Shown piece by piece: positions 35,181 to 44,162 of a DNA stretch of 64,000 nucleotides. The notes below the pieces were generated by a model. The model was given only the letters and a program-made list of their open reading frames with translations. It did not search any database and was not told where the DNA came from. Position 1 is the stretch's first letter. Every line of letters begins with the position of its first letter. This stretch comes from Betaproteobacteria bacterium Ga0077526 (GTDB taxonomy: Bacteria > Pseudomonadota > Gammaproteobacteria > Burkholderiales > Ga0077523). The translations under genes and the position numbers were made by a program. The stretch covers positions 1 to 64,000 of the forward strand of contig LNDV01000029.1 in the NCBI GenBank assembly GCA_001464765.1. The letters run 5' to 3'.

Positions 35181-36019
35181 AGCTTGCCGTCATCGTGACG
35201 ACATACAACCGGCCCGACGCGCTTGCCGCCGCTCTGGCCGGCTACGCCGCACAGTCAGTGCGCGACTTCGAACTGATCGTCGCGGACGACGGCTCCACGA
35301 CAGACACGCGTCAGGTGGTGGAGCGATTCGTCGCGACGGCCTCCTTCCCGGTCCGGCACGTATGGCACGAGGACAACGGGTTCCGCGCAGCGGCCATCCG
35401 CAACAAGGCCGTGTCCGGGACGGATGCCGACTACATCGTCTTCACCGATGGCGACTGCGTTCCGGGGCCGGACTTCGTGGCGCGGCACCGTTCGCTCGCG
35501 GAGGCGGGCTGGTTCGTCGGCGGCAATCGCGTCCTGCTGTCGGAAGCGTTCACGAAGAGGGTGCTCGCCGAGCGCGTCCCGGTGGAACGCTGGACCGGCG
35601 TCCGATGGTTTCTCGCCTGGCTGCGTCGGGACGTCAATCGCGTGGCGCCGCTGCTGGATCTCGGGGAAGGCGCCTGGCGCAAGCGCGAGCCGATGCGCTG
35701 GGAAGGGCTCAAGACCTGCAATCTGGCCGTGTGGCGGCGGGATCTCGTCGCGGTCAACGGCCTAGACGAGGCCTACACAGGCTGGGGCATGGAGGACTCC
35801 GACCTCGTCGTGCGTCTCCAGCGCGCGGGCATTCACCACAAGAACGGCCGCTTCGCCGTGCCGGTGTTCCACCTGTGGCACCGCGAGAACGACCGCTCGA
35901 AGCTGCCCGAGAACCAGGCGCGCCTGCGCGAAGTGATGCAATCCGACCGGGTCCGCTCGCGACTGGGTCTGGACCAGTATGCTTCGGGTCTCGCATCGGC
36001 CCTGGAGGGCAGGAATTGA
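35177..36019 (+). CDS. Family 2 glycosyltransferase
   Basis: 280 residues from the ATG at 35177 (ATGA overlap). GT2 motifs: KLAVIVTTYNRPDALAAAL, IVADDGSTTDTRQVV, RAAAIRNKAVSGTDADYIVFTDGDCVPGPDFV, and LKTCNLAVWRRDL then GWGMEDSDLVVRLQRAG, the arrangement seen in chondroitin-polymerase-like and K-antigen-type GT2 enzymes with the GT2/GT7C-like second half. It may transfer galactose or hexosamine, donor unknown. Coupled to the next epimerase by TTGA. Confidence 0.8.
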   Translation: MKLAVIVTTYNRPDALAAALAGYAAQSVRDFELIVADDGSTTDTRQVVERFVATASFPVRHVWHEDNGFRAAAIRNKAVSGTDADYIVFTDGDCVPGPDFVARHRSLAEAGWFVGGNRVLLSEAFTKRVLAERVPVERWTGVRWFLAWLRRDVNRVAPLLDLGEGAWRKREPMRWEGLKTCNLAVWRRDLVAVNGLDEAYTGWGMEDSDLVVRLQRAGIHHKNGRFAVPVFHLWHRENDRSKLPENQARLREVMQSDRVRSRLGLDQYASGLASALEGRN

Positions 36020-37026
36020 AGGTTCTGGTCACCGGCACTGCCGGATTCATCGGCATGCATGCCGCGCACCGTCTGCTGGACCGCGGCCACGACGTCATTG
36101 GCGTGGACAGCCTCACGGACTACTACGATGTCGCGCTGAAGCGCGCCCGGCTGTCCACGCTTGTTCCGCACGGCAGCTACAGCCACATCGAACGGGACCT
36201 GTGCGATGCCGCCGCGGTCGAGGAGATCTTCGCCGGGGCGGCGTTCGACCGCGTGATCCACCTCGCGGCCCAGCCGGGGGTGCGCTACTCGCTGGAGAAC
36301 CCCCGCTCCTACATCGACCGCAACATCACGGCGTTCCTGAATGTCCTGGAAGCGTGCCGGCATCACCGGACGCCGCATCTCGTGTACGCGAGCAGTTCCA
36401 GCGTATACGGCGGCAACACGAAGCTCCCGTTCCACGAGAGCGATCCGGTCGATCATCCGGTGAGTCTGTACGCGGCCACGAAGCGCGCGAACGAGCTGAT
36501 GGCGCACACGTACAGTCACCTGTTCGGGCTGCCGACGACCGGACTGCGGTTCTTCACGGTGTATGGGCCATGGGGTCGGCCGGACATGTCGCCGGTGCTG
36601 TTCGCTCGTGCGATCGCCGAGGGCAGGACGATCAAGCTGTTCAATTTCGGGAAGTCGCGCCGCGACTTCACCTACGTGGACGACATCGTCGAGGGAATCG
36701 TCCGGGTCATGGACCACATCCCCGCACCCGCGCCGTCCGGGGCTGGCGGGGCGTCTCCCGCCACGAGCTGGGCGCCGTATCGCGTGTTCAACATCGGCAA
36801 TCACGATTCCGTGGAAGTGTCGCGTTTCCTCGGGCTCCTGGAGACCGCGCTCGGGCGCAAGGCCATCGTCGACCTGCAGCCCATGGAGCCCGGCGACGTC
36901 GAAGCGACGTACGCCAACGTCGATGCACTGAATGATGCCGTGGGCTTCGCGCCATCGACCTCTATCGAGGAAGGCGTCACGCGTTTCATCGCGTGGTTCC
37001 GGGACTACTACAAGGTGATCGGGTGA
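36016..37026 (+). CDS. UDP-glucuronate 4-epimerase-like SDR
   Basis: 336 residues, typical for UDP-glucuronate epimerases, from a TTG at 36016 with GGAGGG upstream. Motifs: KVLVTGTAGFIGMHAAHRLL, VIGVDSLTDYYDVALKRARL, HLAAQPGVRYSLENP, ASSSSVYGGNTKLPF, catalytic YxxxK in YAATKRANELM, and RFFTVYGPWGRPDM. The LAAQPGVRYSLENP and YGPWGRPDM segments are shared by GalA/LspL-type enzymes. It would form UDP-galacturonate, giving the glycan an acidic sugar. One-base stop/start overlap (TGATG) with the GT25 gene. Confidence 0.86.
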   Translation: MKVLVTGTAGFIGMHAAHRLLDRGHDVIGVDSLTDYYDVALKRARLSTLVPHGSYSHIERDLCDAAAVEEIFAGAAFDRVIHLAAQPGVRYSLENPRSYIDRNITAFLNVLEACRHHRTPHLVYASSSSVYGGNTKLPFHESDPVDHPVSLYAATKRANELMAHTYSHLFGLPTTGLRFFTVYGPWGRPDMSPVLFARAIAEGRTIKLFNFGKSRRDFTYVDDIVEGIVRVMDHIPAPAPSGAGGASPATSWAPYRVFNIGNHDSVEVSRFLGLLETALGRKAIVDLQPMEPGDVEATYANVDALNDAVGFAPSTSIEEGVTRFIAWFRDYYKVIG

Positions 37027-37745
37027 TGAAGTTCGGGCTCGATGCCCTGTACGTGATCAACGTGCGAAGCTTCGAGGAGCGCAGGCAGCACGTCACCCGC
37101 GAACTGGCCCGCTTCGGTCTCGAGGCGGAGTTCATCCACGAACTGGATACCGCGGATCTGACGCCCGAGCTGGACCGCGAGTGGTTCACGCCGGGCAATG
37201 ACCTCCGGCCGAACCAGAAGTCCTGCGCGCTGAAGCACGTGGCCGCCATCCGCCGCGTGCGGGACCGCGGACAGGAGCGCGCCCTCATTCTCGAGGACGA
37301 CGTCGTGCTGTCACCGGACTTCGGCGAAGGCGTGGAGGCTGCTCTGCGCGAGGGCATCCGGTGGCCGGAACCGCGCGTGATCTTCATCGGGTCGGGCGGC
37401 AACTTCTACACGCCGCGCAGTCAGCGCGTGGAGGGTCAGCGCCTCTATCCTGCGCAGCGCGGCCGCTTCGGCGATTCCTACATCCTCGGCGCCCGGACCG
37501 CCGGCATGCGGCTCGACTGGATCGCCGAGCACCGCATCACCAAGCCCATCGACAACCAGTTCGAGGAGATCGACAAGGCATTGGGCATCGCGATGCTATG
37601 GCTGGAAGAGCCGGTGGTGGAGCAGGGCAGCAAGAACGGCCTGTTCCAGTCCATGGTGGAACCGGCCCCGCCCCCCGCCCTGCAGCGGCTCAAGTTCGGC
37701 TGGGAGAAGCTGCGGCGCAAGTACCTCTACCAACTCTGGCGTTGA
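37026..37745 (+). CDS. Family 25 glycosyltransferase
   Basis: 239 residues from the ATG at 37026. GT25/LPS galactosyltransferase fold: LDALYVINVRSFEERRQHV at the N-terminus, SCALKHVAAIRRVRDRGQERALILEDDVVLSPDF with the EDD metal site near residue 85-90, and a later GDSYILGARTAG segment. These enzymes add galactose or another sugar to LPS outer core (Lex/LgtB types). It is seven bases from the O-antigen ligase, implying coordinated expression. Confidence 0.82.
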   Translation: MKFGLDALYVINVRSFEERRQHVTRELARFGLEAEFIHELDTADLTPELDREWFTPGNDLRPNQKSCALKHVAAIRRVRDRGQERALILEDDVVLSPDFGEGVEAALREGIRWPEPRVIFIGSGGNFYTPRSQRVEGQRLYPAQRGRFGDSYILGARTAGMRLDWIAEHRITKPIDNQFEEIDKALGIAMLWLEEPVVEQGSKNGLFQSMVEPAPPPALQRLKFGWEKLRRKYLYQLWR

Positions 37746-37752
37746 CCCCGAC

Positions 37753-38997
37753 TTGACCTCGTACACCGATTTCCCCGCGCAGTCCGCCGTGCCCCAGCTC
37801 TCCCGATGGAGCGCACGTGCGCTCGACGTGGCACGGGTCGCGGCCATCGTCGCTGCCGTCGCGATTCCCGTTTCCACCGCGCTCGTGAGCACGGCGTGCG
37901 GCGTGCTGCTGCTTGCGATCCTGTTCTCCGGTCAGGCGCACCGCGTGATCGGTACGGCGTTCCGGCAGCCGCTCGGTCTCGCCATCCTGATCTTCTTCGC
38001 AGTCGTCGCGCTCGGGATGCTCCACGGACCCGCGGAGTGGCAGGGCCGCTTCGAGAGTCTCTGGAGCTGGCGCAAGCTCGGGTATGCGTTCCTGCTGCTC
38101 GGCCTGTTCGGGGACGAGGTCTGGAAGAAGCGTTTCGTGTGGACCTTCGCGCTCGCGGCGCTGGTCGGTGTCGTGGCCTCGTTCATCGCGTTCGCGGGGT
38201 GGATACCTTCGCGGCCCAATCACGAGATCGGCGTGCTGTTCCAGAACCACACGACCCAGGGACTCTTCTTTTCGGTCGGCATCGTGTGCTGTGCGCAGCT
38301 GCTGATCATTTCCCGCGGAGCGACGAGAAGTCTCATGGGCGTCGCGGTCGTGCTGCTCGTCGCGAACATCCTGTTCGTGTCGCCGGGGCGCAGTGCCTAT
38401 CTGGTACTGATGGCCATTCCGGTCGTGATGGGCGTGCAGCGTTTCGGCCTGCGCAAGGTGCCGGCGGTGGCGGCCGCGGTGGTGGTTCTCTGCCTGGCCG
38501 CCTACCAGTTCTCGCCGCTCCTGCGCGACCGCGTGAACCTCGCCTGGAAAGAGGTGATGACGCACAACGAGTCCGAGATCCTCACCTCGGTCGGATTCCG
38601 AGCTGTGGTCTACCGCAACACGCTGGAGCTGATCGCCGCCAATCCGATCGTCGGCTACGGCACCGGCAGCTTCCGGAACATCTATACGGATCACGTGAAG
38701 ACGCGCTACACCGACTGGCGGGGCGAAGGTACCGCCGACCCCCACAACCAGTTCATGCTTGTTGCGATGGAAACCGGGGTGATCGGCCTCGCCGCGTTCC
38801 TGGGCGTGATGATCGTCGCGCTGCGGCGGGCACGCGACCGGACCGTGTGGTCCTGGGTCGGCGCAACGGTTCTCGTCGGCTGGATTCTCACCAGCCTGTT
38901 CAACTCCCACTTCCGGACCTTCCCGGAAGGCCACATGGTGTCGCTCGTCCTCGGGGCGATGCTCGCGTCGCGGCGGGAGCCCGCGTCGCCCTCCTGA
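37753..38997 (+). CDS. O-antigen ligase (WaaL-like, Wzy_C family)
   Basis: 414 residues with about 10-12 membrane helices, starting at TTG 37753. The large periplasmic loop contains a RPNHEIGVLFQNHTTQG segment, the Wzy_C-type SPGRSAYLVL segment, and NPIVGYGTGSF, DPHNQFMLVAMETGVIGLAAF, which place it in the WaaL/RfaL O-antigen ligase group rather than Wzy polymerase, although distinguishing these by eye is not certain. It joins O-antigen from undecaprenyl diphosphate to lipid A-core in the periplasm. Confidence 0.78.
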   Translation: MTSYTDFPAQSAVPQLSRWSARALDVARVAAIVAAVAIPVSTALVSTACGVLLLAILFSGQAHRVIGTAFRQPLGLAILIFFAVVALGMLHGPAEWQGRFESLWSWRKLGYAFLLLGLFGDEVWKKRFVWTFALAALVGVVASFIAFAGWIPSRPNHEIGVLFQNHTTQGLFFSVGIVCCAQLLIISRGATRSLMGVAVVLLVANILFVSPGRSAYLVLMAIPVVMGVQRFGLRKVPAVAAAVVVLCLAAYQFSPLLRDRVNLAWKEVMTHNESEILTSVGFRAVVYRNTLELIAANPIVGYGTGSFRNIYTDHVKTRYTDWRGEGTADPHNQFMLVAMETGVIGLAAFLGVMIVALRRARDRTVWSWVGATVLVGWILTSLFNSHFRTFPEGHMVSLVLGAMLASRREPASPS

Positions 38998-39011
38998 AGG
39001 TGGCCGAGGCG

Positions 39012-40091
39012 ATGACGACGGGTCCGGCTCCGCAGCGCGTGCTCGTGGTCTGCACGCGTCGCATCGGCGACGTGCTGCTCGTCACGCCTCTGATCCGCAG
39101 TCTGCGCCGCGCCTGGCCCCGGGCCATGATCGACGTCATGGTGTTCCGGGGAACCGAGGGCGTGCTGGCCGGCAACCCGGACATCTCCGGCGTGCTCACG
39201 GTGGGCGAGCGGGACCGTTTCGGCGACCGGCTGCGGACATTCCGTCAGACCTGGCGGCGCTACGACCTCGCACTCAGCGCGCAGACCTCGGATCGCACCA
39301 CGCTCTACGCATGGGCCGCCGGGCGCCGTGCCGTCGGGCTGCTGGACCCGGACAAGGCACCCGCGTGGAAGCGGGCGTTGCTGTCGTCCTGGGCCCCTTT
39401 CGACAATCTGCAAGTGCACACCGTGGTGGCCGGGCTCGCGCTGTGTGATCTCCTCGGCGTCGACAAGCATCACGAGGTGGTGGCGGGATGGCGTCCGGAG
39501 GACGCCGCCAGTGCGGATGCGCTCGTGCCGCCGGGTACCGCATACGCAGTGCTCCATGTGACGCCGAAATTTGCCTACAAGGGCTGGACCCGAGAGGGCT
39601 GGCAGGCGCTTGCGACGTGGCTGCTCTCCGAAGGTCTGCGGCCGGTGATCTGCGCAGGCGGGGAAGAATCGGAGCGTCGCTACGTGGCCGAAGTGTGCAC
39701 GGCAGTTCCGGGAACATTGAATGCGGCGGGCAAGCTGTCGCTGGGTGCGCTCGGATCACTCATCGCGAGATCCCGCTTCTACGTCGGTACCGACACGGCC
39801 GTCACACACCTCGCTGCGGCAACCGGCGTGCCGACGCTGGCGTTGTTCGGCCCGTCCAATCCGGTGAAGTGGGGGCCGTGGCCTGCGGCATGCACCGCCG
39901 AGCCGAGCCCCTGGACCATGGTTGGCACGCAGCATTCCGGAAACGTGACTCTGCTGCAGGGCGAGGCGGAGTGCGTCCCGTGCCTGCTGGAAGGGTGCGA
40001 CCGGCATGTGGACAGCCTCAGTCGCTGTCTGCAGGAACTCCGTCCGGAAAGGGTGATTCGCGAAGCGCAGGCGCTTTTAGGTGGTGCCTGA
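39012..40091 (+). CDS. Family 9 glycosyltransferase (heptosyltransferase-like)
   Basis: 359 residues from the ATG at 39012; GTG 39000 is an alternative. GT-B fold with RVLVVCTRRIGDVLLVTPLIRSLRRAWP (the GT9 N-terminal signature), AVLHVTPKFAYKGWTREGWQAL, and YVGTDTAVTHLAAATGVPTLALFGPSNPVKW (donor site). GT9 contains ADP-heptose:LPS heptosyltransferases, so this fits the heptose genes upstream (GmhB, HldE-like). It ends the plus-strand locus, 56 bases before a convergent PEP-CTERM gene. Confidence 0.86.
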   Translation: MTTGPAPQRVLVVCTRRIGDVLLVTPLIRSLRRAWPRAMIDVMVFRGTEGVLAGNPDISGVLTVGERDRFGDRLRTFRQTWRRYDLALSAQTSDRTTLYAWAAGRRAVGLLDPDKAPAWKRALLSSWAPFDNLQVHTVVAGLALCDLLGVDKHHEVVAGWRPEDAASADALVPPGTAYAVLHVTPKFAYKGWTREGWQALATWLLSEGLRPVICAGGEESERRYVAEVCTAVPGTLNAAGKLSLGALGSLIARSRFYVGTDTAVTHLAAATGVPTLALFGPSNPVKWGPWPAACTAEPSPWTMVGTQHSGNVTLLQGEAECVPCLLEGCDRHVDSLSRCLQELRPERVIREAQALLGGA

Positions 40092-40121
40092 CCTGCGTCT
40101 CTTCTCGGACAGTCTCTTCCT

Positions 40122-40144
40122 GGCACGGCACTGTCGTGCTGCCG
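40122..40144. terminator. Hairpin between convergent genes
   Basis: GGCA-CG-GCAC, loop TGTC, GTGC-TGCC can fold into a bulged stem between the stops of the GT9 and PEP-CTERM genes. There is no T-run, so it is only a weak bidirectional terminator candidate. Confidence 0.3.
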
Positions 40145-40147
40145 GCA

Positions 40148-40993
40148 TTAGGCGCATCCGCGGCGGCGTCGAGCCCAGGCCATACCGGCAATCCCTGCCA
40201 GACCGGTCAGCATCAGCGCGGTCGTCGCCGGCTCCGGGATGGGTGCTGTGGTGTAGTCGATGCCTCGCAGCGAGCGGGTTCGAATGAGCCCGGCTTCGTC
40301 ACTGTCCACCAGCGCGACTGCGAGGATGTACGTCTTTCCGTCCACCATGGAAAGCTCGTTCACCGCGGCGGGAAAGGCAGGGTTGATCAGGTTTGCTGGA
40401 ATCGTGTAGCTCGTCTGGGATACCGGCAGGGCATTGCTGAGGTGCAGGAAATCGAACGTGGTGGGTGAGAAGCGTTCGAAGACGATCACGTTGGCGTAGT
40501 CGATCTCGGCGCCGGCGGGAAGTGCGGGCAGGTCCCAGTGGATGGTGGGGCTGGCGCCCGACCCGGTGATGGTGACGTTCTCCGCCAGCGGCATCGACGG
40601 GACGTCGCCCAGCGGGTTGGTCTCCCGCACCGCGACGTCGGCGCCGTTGCGGAACTCGAATTTCCACGCGCCGGTGAGTCCTGCGCTGTAGGGAACCACA
40701 TATTCGAAGATCCATGGGTTGAACGCGTACTGCTGTGCCGGTAGCGGCCCCGTGACATCGACATTCGACACGGTGTCGCGCTGGGAGAACGTGGCGGTGG
40801 TCTCCGGCGTGTCCGGGCTCACGAAGAACATGCCGAACACGATGAGGTCGCGAGCCGGCAAGCCGGACATCAGCCCGGTGCTGTGGTCGCGGAAGTTGTA
40901 GGGGCCGTCGGCGACGACCGTGGCGGCGAGGGTGCCCTGGGCGGCGGCCGCGAGGGCGAAGGCTCCGATGAGTTGGCGCGAGGTTCTGTTCAC
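40148..40993 (-). CDS. PEP-CTERM sorting domain protein
   Basis: 281 residues. N-terminal signal peptide (QLIGAFALAAAAQGTLAA, cleaved near residue 23), a body without a recognised enzyme domain and rich in beta-forming and polar residues, then the C-terminal sorting tail: PIPEPATT, a hydrophobic helix (ALMLTGLAGIAGMAWA) and RRRR. The PEP motif is read by an exosortase, which releases and attaches the protein at the cell surface or exports it, typically in cells making extracellular polysaccharide. No exosortase gene is in the window. Its start overlaps the stop of the next PEP-CTERM gene (ATGA), forming an operon. Confidence 0.87.
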   Translation of the reverse strand: MNRTSRQLIGAFALAAAAQGTLAATVVADGPYNFRDHSTGLMSGLPARDLIVFGMFFVSPDTPETTATFSQRDTVSNVDVTGPLPAQQYAFNPWIFEYVVPYSAGLTGAWKFEFRNGADVAVRETNPLGDVPSMPLAENVTITGSGASPTIHWDLPALPAGAEIDYANVIVFERFSPTTFDFLHLSNALPVSQTSYTIPANLINPAFPAAVNELSMVDGKTYILAVALVDSDEAGLIRTRSLRGIDYTTAPIPEPATTALMLTGLAGIAGMAWARRRRGCA

Positions 40994-41772
40994 TGAGGTC
41001 TCCTGGAACGATGGCGAGTGGCAGGCGTTACGCCGTCATCGCGATGACGACTGCGAGTCCGCCGGAAAGCAAGCAACAGAACCCCGACACCGACCAGTAC
41101 GAACTGGGATGGCTCGGGAACGGGAGTGACCTCGATGGACAGGTTGTCGCCCCTGATCAGGATGCTGTGCGCGGCCGAGAAAGGTTCGATGAACACGCCA
41201 GCCAGCGTACCGAACTGGATCGTGCCTGACGCGAAGTTCGGGTGCAGGGTCGGGTCCGTGGCGCCTGTGGTCAGATCCGTGACGAGATTGAACGAGGATT
41301 CGGCGAGATCGAGCCCGGCCGCAGTCTGGAAGATGCCCTGCTGAACCGGCAGGGCCGAGAATGCCGTGTACAGGTTGCCGCCTTGCGAAAGCAGGATGCC
41401 GCCGCCCAGCGATCGAAGAACGAAATTCGGTGACGAGGCCTGAAAGCTGACGTCTACCTTCCAGGAGATGCTCCGGATCGCTCCGTCCGTCTGCGGATCG
41501 TAGAAGAATGACTTACCGAGGAAGTACTCGGACGAATGAAACGTCGAGTTTCCGGTGGCCGGGGTGTCCGTGGATATCAGCAGGTTGGCACCGGGATTTC
41601 CGTCGTCCGCGGATTGCAGTATCTCGATCGTCGCTCCCCCGGATTGGAAAACGGTGGTGGTGTAGTCGTCGAGGTCGAAGGAAGAGTCACTGAATGTCGT
41701 GGCAACTGCAACGGAAGGGCTTGCAAGGCAGGCTGCAAGCGCCGCGATGGCGACGGCATGGCGAGTCCACAT
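40990..41772 (-). CDS. PEP-CTERM sorting domain protein
   Basis: 260 residues with a signal peptide (HAVAIAALAACLASPSVAVA). The body contains repeated glycine/serine-rich and acidic stretches and no known domain. The tail is PVPEPSQFVLVGVGVLLLAFRRTRSR, but 18 more residues follow the basic cluster (HRDDGVTPATRHRSRRPQ), which is longer than the usual few. The extension ends by overlapping the next start, so it may come from loss of the original stop. A very strong ribosome binding site, GGAGGAAGT, precedes the ATG. The two PEP-CTERM genes have unrelated bodies. Confidence 0.86.
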   Translation of the reverse strand: MWTRHAVAIAALAACLASPSVAVATTFSDSSFDLDDYTTTVFQSGGATIEILQSADDGNPGANLLISTDTPATGNSTFHSSEYFLGKSFFYDPQTDGAIRSISWKVDVSFQASSPNFVLRSLGGGILLSQGGNLYTAFSALPVQQGIFQTAAGLDLAESSFNLVTDLTTGATDPTLHPNFASGTIQFGTLAGVFIEPFSAAHSILIRGDNLSIEVTPVPEPSQFVLVGVGVLLLAFRRTRSRHRDDGVTPATRHRSRRPQ

Positions 41773-42078
41773 ACTTCCTCCGGTGTTGTGCGCACCTGCA
41801 TTCCCTTGGTCACGAAAGTGGGAGGGGCAGCGGCAGCGGGAAAGAGAGTGCAGTCGAGCGAAATGGTCCCGGTCAGCTCACGCTGCGCGAGCCATCGCGG
41901 GAACCCATGGCCCTCTCAAGGTCCATGACTGTGACGACAGTAGAGCAGGCGGCGACGTTATTCAATCGCCATATCTGGTGGGGGGCGCTGGTGGGGGGCG
42001 ATGCCGATCCGCGCAATCGCGTCGTGCCAGGGAAGGTCTGCACGACCTGCGCGACCGCAAGGGTTGCGCGAATAGTAC
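41773..42078. other. Intergenic region with a 13-bp tandem duplication
   Basis: About 300 bases between the divergently placed end of the hypothetical gene and the start of the PEP-CTERM pair. No gene is supported. It includes a perfect head-to-tail duplication of CTGGTGGGGGGCG at 41975-41987 and 41988-42000. The promoter of the PEP-CTERM operon should be here, but no clear sigma-70 or sigma-54 site was found. Confidence 0.5.
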
Positions 42079-42534
42079 TTAGCGCATCCCGCCGCTTTCC
42101 ACCATCACACCCATCGGCGCGGTGTCGCGGGACGCCTTGAAGGCCGGAGAGCTTTCGATGGCGCGGAGGAAGGCGTCGAGCGAGGGCCAGTCTGCAGAAG
42201 TCGTGCTGAAGCTGCCCATGGAAGCGTAGCGTGCCGGCTCGAACAGCAGCGTCACGCCGGCGTACCAGTCCGTGTCCTTGCCGTCGGCGCCGGTCTGGGT
42301 GATCCGGCGCAGCAGGCTCACCTTGAAGCCCGTCGCGCAGCCCTCTGACCAGCCACCGTAGCGATACACCAGCACGTCGGCCTTGGTCGACGCATCGAGC
42401 ACATCTAGAGGACCGCCCCGGAACCAGTCGATCATCACGCGCATCGCGGGGTCGGTCTGCAACTGCTCGACCTCCACGCCACGCCGTTGGAGAAAGCTCT
42501 GTAGCGCGGTGAGGAGACTGGAGGCATTCAGCAT
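42079..42534 (-). CDS. Hypothetical protein
   Basis: 151 residues from the ATG at 42534, preceded by GAGGGACCCGCC; the frame extends upstream to 42642 but into lipA. No signal peptide or domain recognised. The segments FRGGPLDVLDASTKADVLVYRYGGWSEG and GVTLLFEPARYASMG suggest a small soluble alpha/beta protein. It starts 25 bases after the lipA stop and is likely the last gene of the lipoate operon, but a functional link is not shown. Confidence 0.65.
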   Translation of the reverse strand: MLNASSLLTALQSFLQRRGVEVEQLQTDPAMRVMIDWFRGGPLDVLDASTKADVLVYRYGGWSEGCATGFKVSLLRRITQTGADGKDTDWYAGVTLLFEPARYASMGSFSTTSADWPSLDAFLRAIESSPAFKASRDTAPMGVMVESGGMR

Positions 42535-42559
42535 GGCGGGTCCCTCTGTGATGTCCCGG

Positions 42560-43522
42560 TCAGCCGGCCGCGGCGACGCCGGCTTCGTGGGCCTGCTGGT
42601 CCGCGTGGTAGCTCGATCGGACCATGGGGCCGCACGCCGCATGGCGGAAGCCCATGGCCAGCGCCTCGCGCTCGAAATCCTTGAACCGTTCCGGTTCGAC
42701 GTAACGCAGCACGGGAAGATGGCCGTTGCTCGGCTGCAGGTACTGGCCGAGCGTGAGCATGTCCACGTCGTGGGCGCGCAGGTCGCGCATCACCTGGAGG
42801 ATTTCGTCGTCGGTCTCGCCCAGGCCCAGCATCAGGCCGGACTTCGTGGGGATCGCAGGGTGGCGCTGCTTGAAGGCCTGGAGCAGCCTGAGCGAGTGGG
42901 CGTAGTCCGCGCCCGGTCTCGCCTGCTTGTAGAGCCGGGGCACGGTCTCCAGGTTGTGATTCATGATGTCGGGCGGGTGCGCGCTCAGCTTCTCGATGGC
43001 CACGTCGAGCCGGCCGCGGAAATCGGGCACCAGCACCTCGATGGTGATGGCGGGGCTGTGGGTGCGCACGTCGCGGATGCAGTCGGCAAAGTGGCTGGCG
43101 CCGCCGTCGCGCAGATCGTCGCGATCCACGCTGGTGATCACGACGTACCGGAGTTTCATGTCGCGGATCGTGAGCGCGAGATTGTTCGGCTCTTCGGCGT
43201 CCGGGGGTTTCGGACGGCCGTGCGCCACGTCGCAGAAGGGGCAGCGGCGGGTGCACAGATCGCCCAGGATCATGAAGGTCGCTGTGCCCTTGCCGAAGCA
43301 TTCGCCGATGTTCGGGCAGGAAGCCTCTTCGCAGACGGTGTGGAGGTTGTGGGCGCGCAGGGCGTCCTTCACTTCCTGGAAGCGAGGACTGGCCGAGGCC
43401 TTCACGCGGATCCACGATGGCTTCTTGAGCGCCTCGACCGGCACGATCTTGATCGGGTTGCGGGCCGTCTTGGCCGCCCCGGTCTGCTTGCGGGTCGATT
43501 CGTCGGTGGTGTTCTCAGCCAT
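42560..43522 (-). CDS. lipA: Lipoyl synthase
   Basis: 320 residues. Radical SAM enzyme inserting two sulfurs into octanoyl chains on GcvH and 2-oxoacid dehydrogenase E2. The radical SAM cluster motif CTRRCPFC and the auxiliary cluster motif [12 protein letters not shown] are both intact, with conserved RSSYHAD near the C-terminus (the Ser that ligates the auxiliary cluster). The auxiliary cluster is the sulfur donor. It overlaps lipB by 8 bases. The product matters to the glycine cleavage H protein encoded 19 kb away at 62055. Confidence 0.95.
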   Translation of the reverse strand: MAENTTDESTRKQTGAAKTARNPIKIVPVEALKKPSWIRVKASASPRFQEVKDALRAHNLHTVCEEASCPNIGECFGKGTATFMILGDLCTRRCPFCDVAHGRPKPPDAEEPNNLALTIRDMKLRYVVITSVDRDDLRDGGASHFADCIRDVRTHSPAITIEVLVPDFRGRLDVAIEKLSAHPPDIMNHNLETVPRLYKQARPGADYAHSLRLLQAFKQRHPAIPTKSGLMLGLGETDDEILQVMRDLRAHDVDMLTLGQYLQPSNGHLPVLRYVEPERFKDFEREALAMGFRHAACGPMVRSSYHADQQAHEAGVAAAG

Positions 43523-44162
43523 GCAGGCGCTCCATCAGGTGGCGGACGAGAGCGTCCGCGAGAGTGTCCATCGGGGCGGTCAGGCCCAGGCGACGGGCGT
43601 CCGTGACCGCCAGGCCGCGATGCCCGCAGGGGTCGATGGCGGCGAACGGGGCGAGGTCCATGTCCACGTTGAAGGACAGACCATGATACGAGCAGCCGCC
43701 GCGAATCTTGAGGCCCAGGGCCGCAACTTTTGCATCGGCGACGTAGACGCCGGGCCGGGACTCGTCCCCCACAGCGTTGACACCGTGGCTGGCCAGAAGG
43801 TCCACGACCGCGCCCTCCAGGTGCCGCACCAGCGGCCGGATCGTGAGGCCCAGACGGCGCAGGTCGAGCAGGGTGTACACGACGATCTGCCCGGGGCCGT
43901 GATAGGTGATCTGCCCGCCCCGGTCGGTTCGCACCACCGGCACTCCGTTTTCTACGCGCGGCAGGTGCTCCTCGCGGCCGGCAACGCCGAGGGTATACAC
44001 CGGCGGGTGCTCGACGACCCACAACTCGTCCGGCGTGGACTCCCCGCGCCCGCCCGTGAAGGTCTTCATGGACTCCCACGTTTCGCGGTAATCCGCCACG
44101 CCCAGGTGGCGGACGGTCGGCAGCGGACCGCGTCCGGCGGCAGCCGGCGCAGGCTGTGCCAT
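43515..44162 (-). CDS. lipB: Octanoyl-[acyl-carrier-protein]:protein octanoyltransferase
   Basis: 215 residues from the ATG at 44162, which shares its A with the upstream stop (TGATG). Motifs: [58 protein letters not shown] with the catalytic Lys. It moves octanoyl from acyl carrier protein to lipoate-dependent proteins, the step before LipA. Upstream frame to 44546 is not coding for this protein. Confidence 0.94.
   Translation of the reverse strand: MAQPAPAAAGRGPLPTVRHLGVADYRETWESMKTFTGGRGESTPDELWVVEHPPVYTLGVAGREEHLPRVENGVPVVRTDRGGQITYHGPGQIVVYTLLDLRRLGLTIRPLVRHLEGAVVDLLASHGVNAVGDESRPGVYVADAKVAALGLKIRGGCSYHGLSFNVDMDLAPFAAIDPCGHRGLAVTDARRLGLTAPMDTLADALVRHLMERLHG

Noticed and set aside
42013..42029. 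Sigma-54-like site (minus strand TGGCAC ... TTGC) upstream of the PEP-CTERM genes
   Set aside because: The GG and GC doublets are 12 bases apart rather than the strict 10, so it should not be functional.
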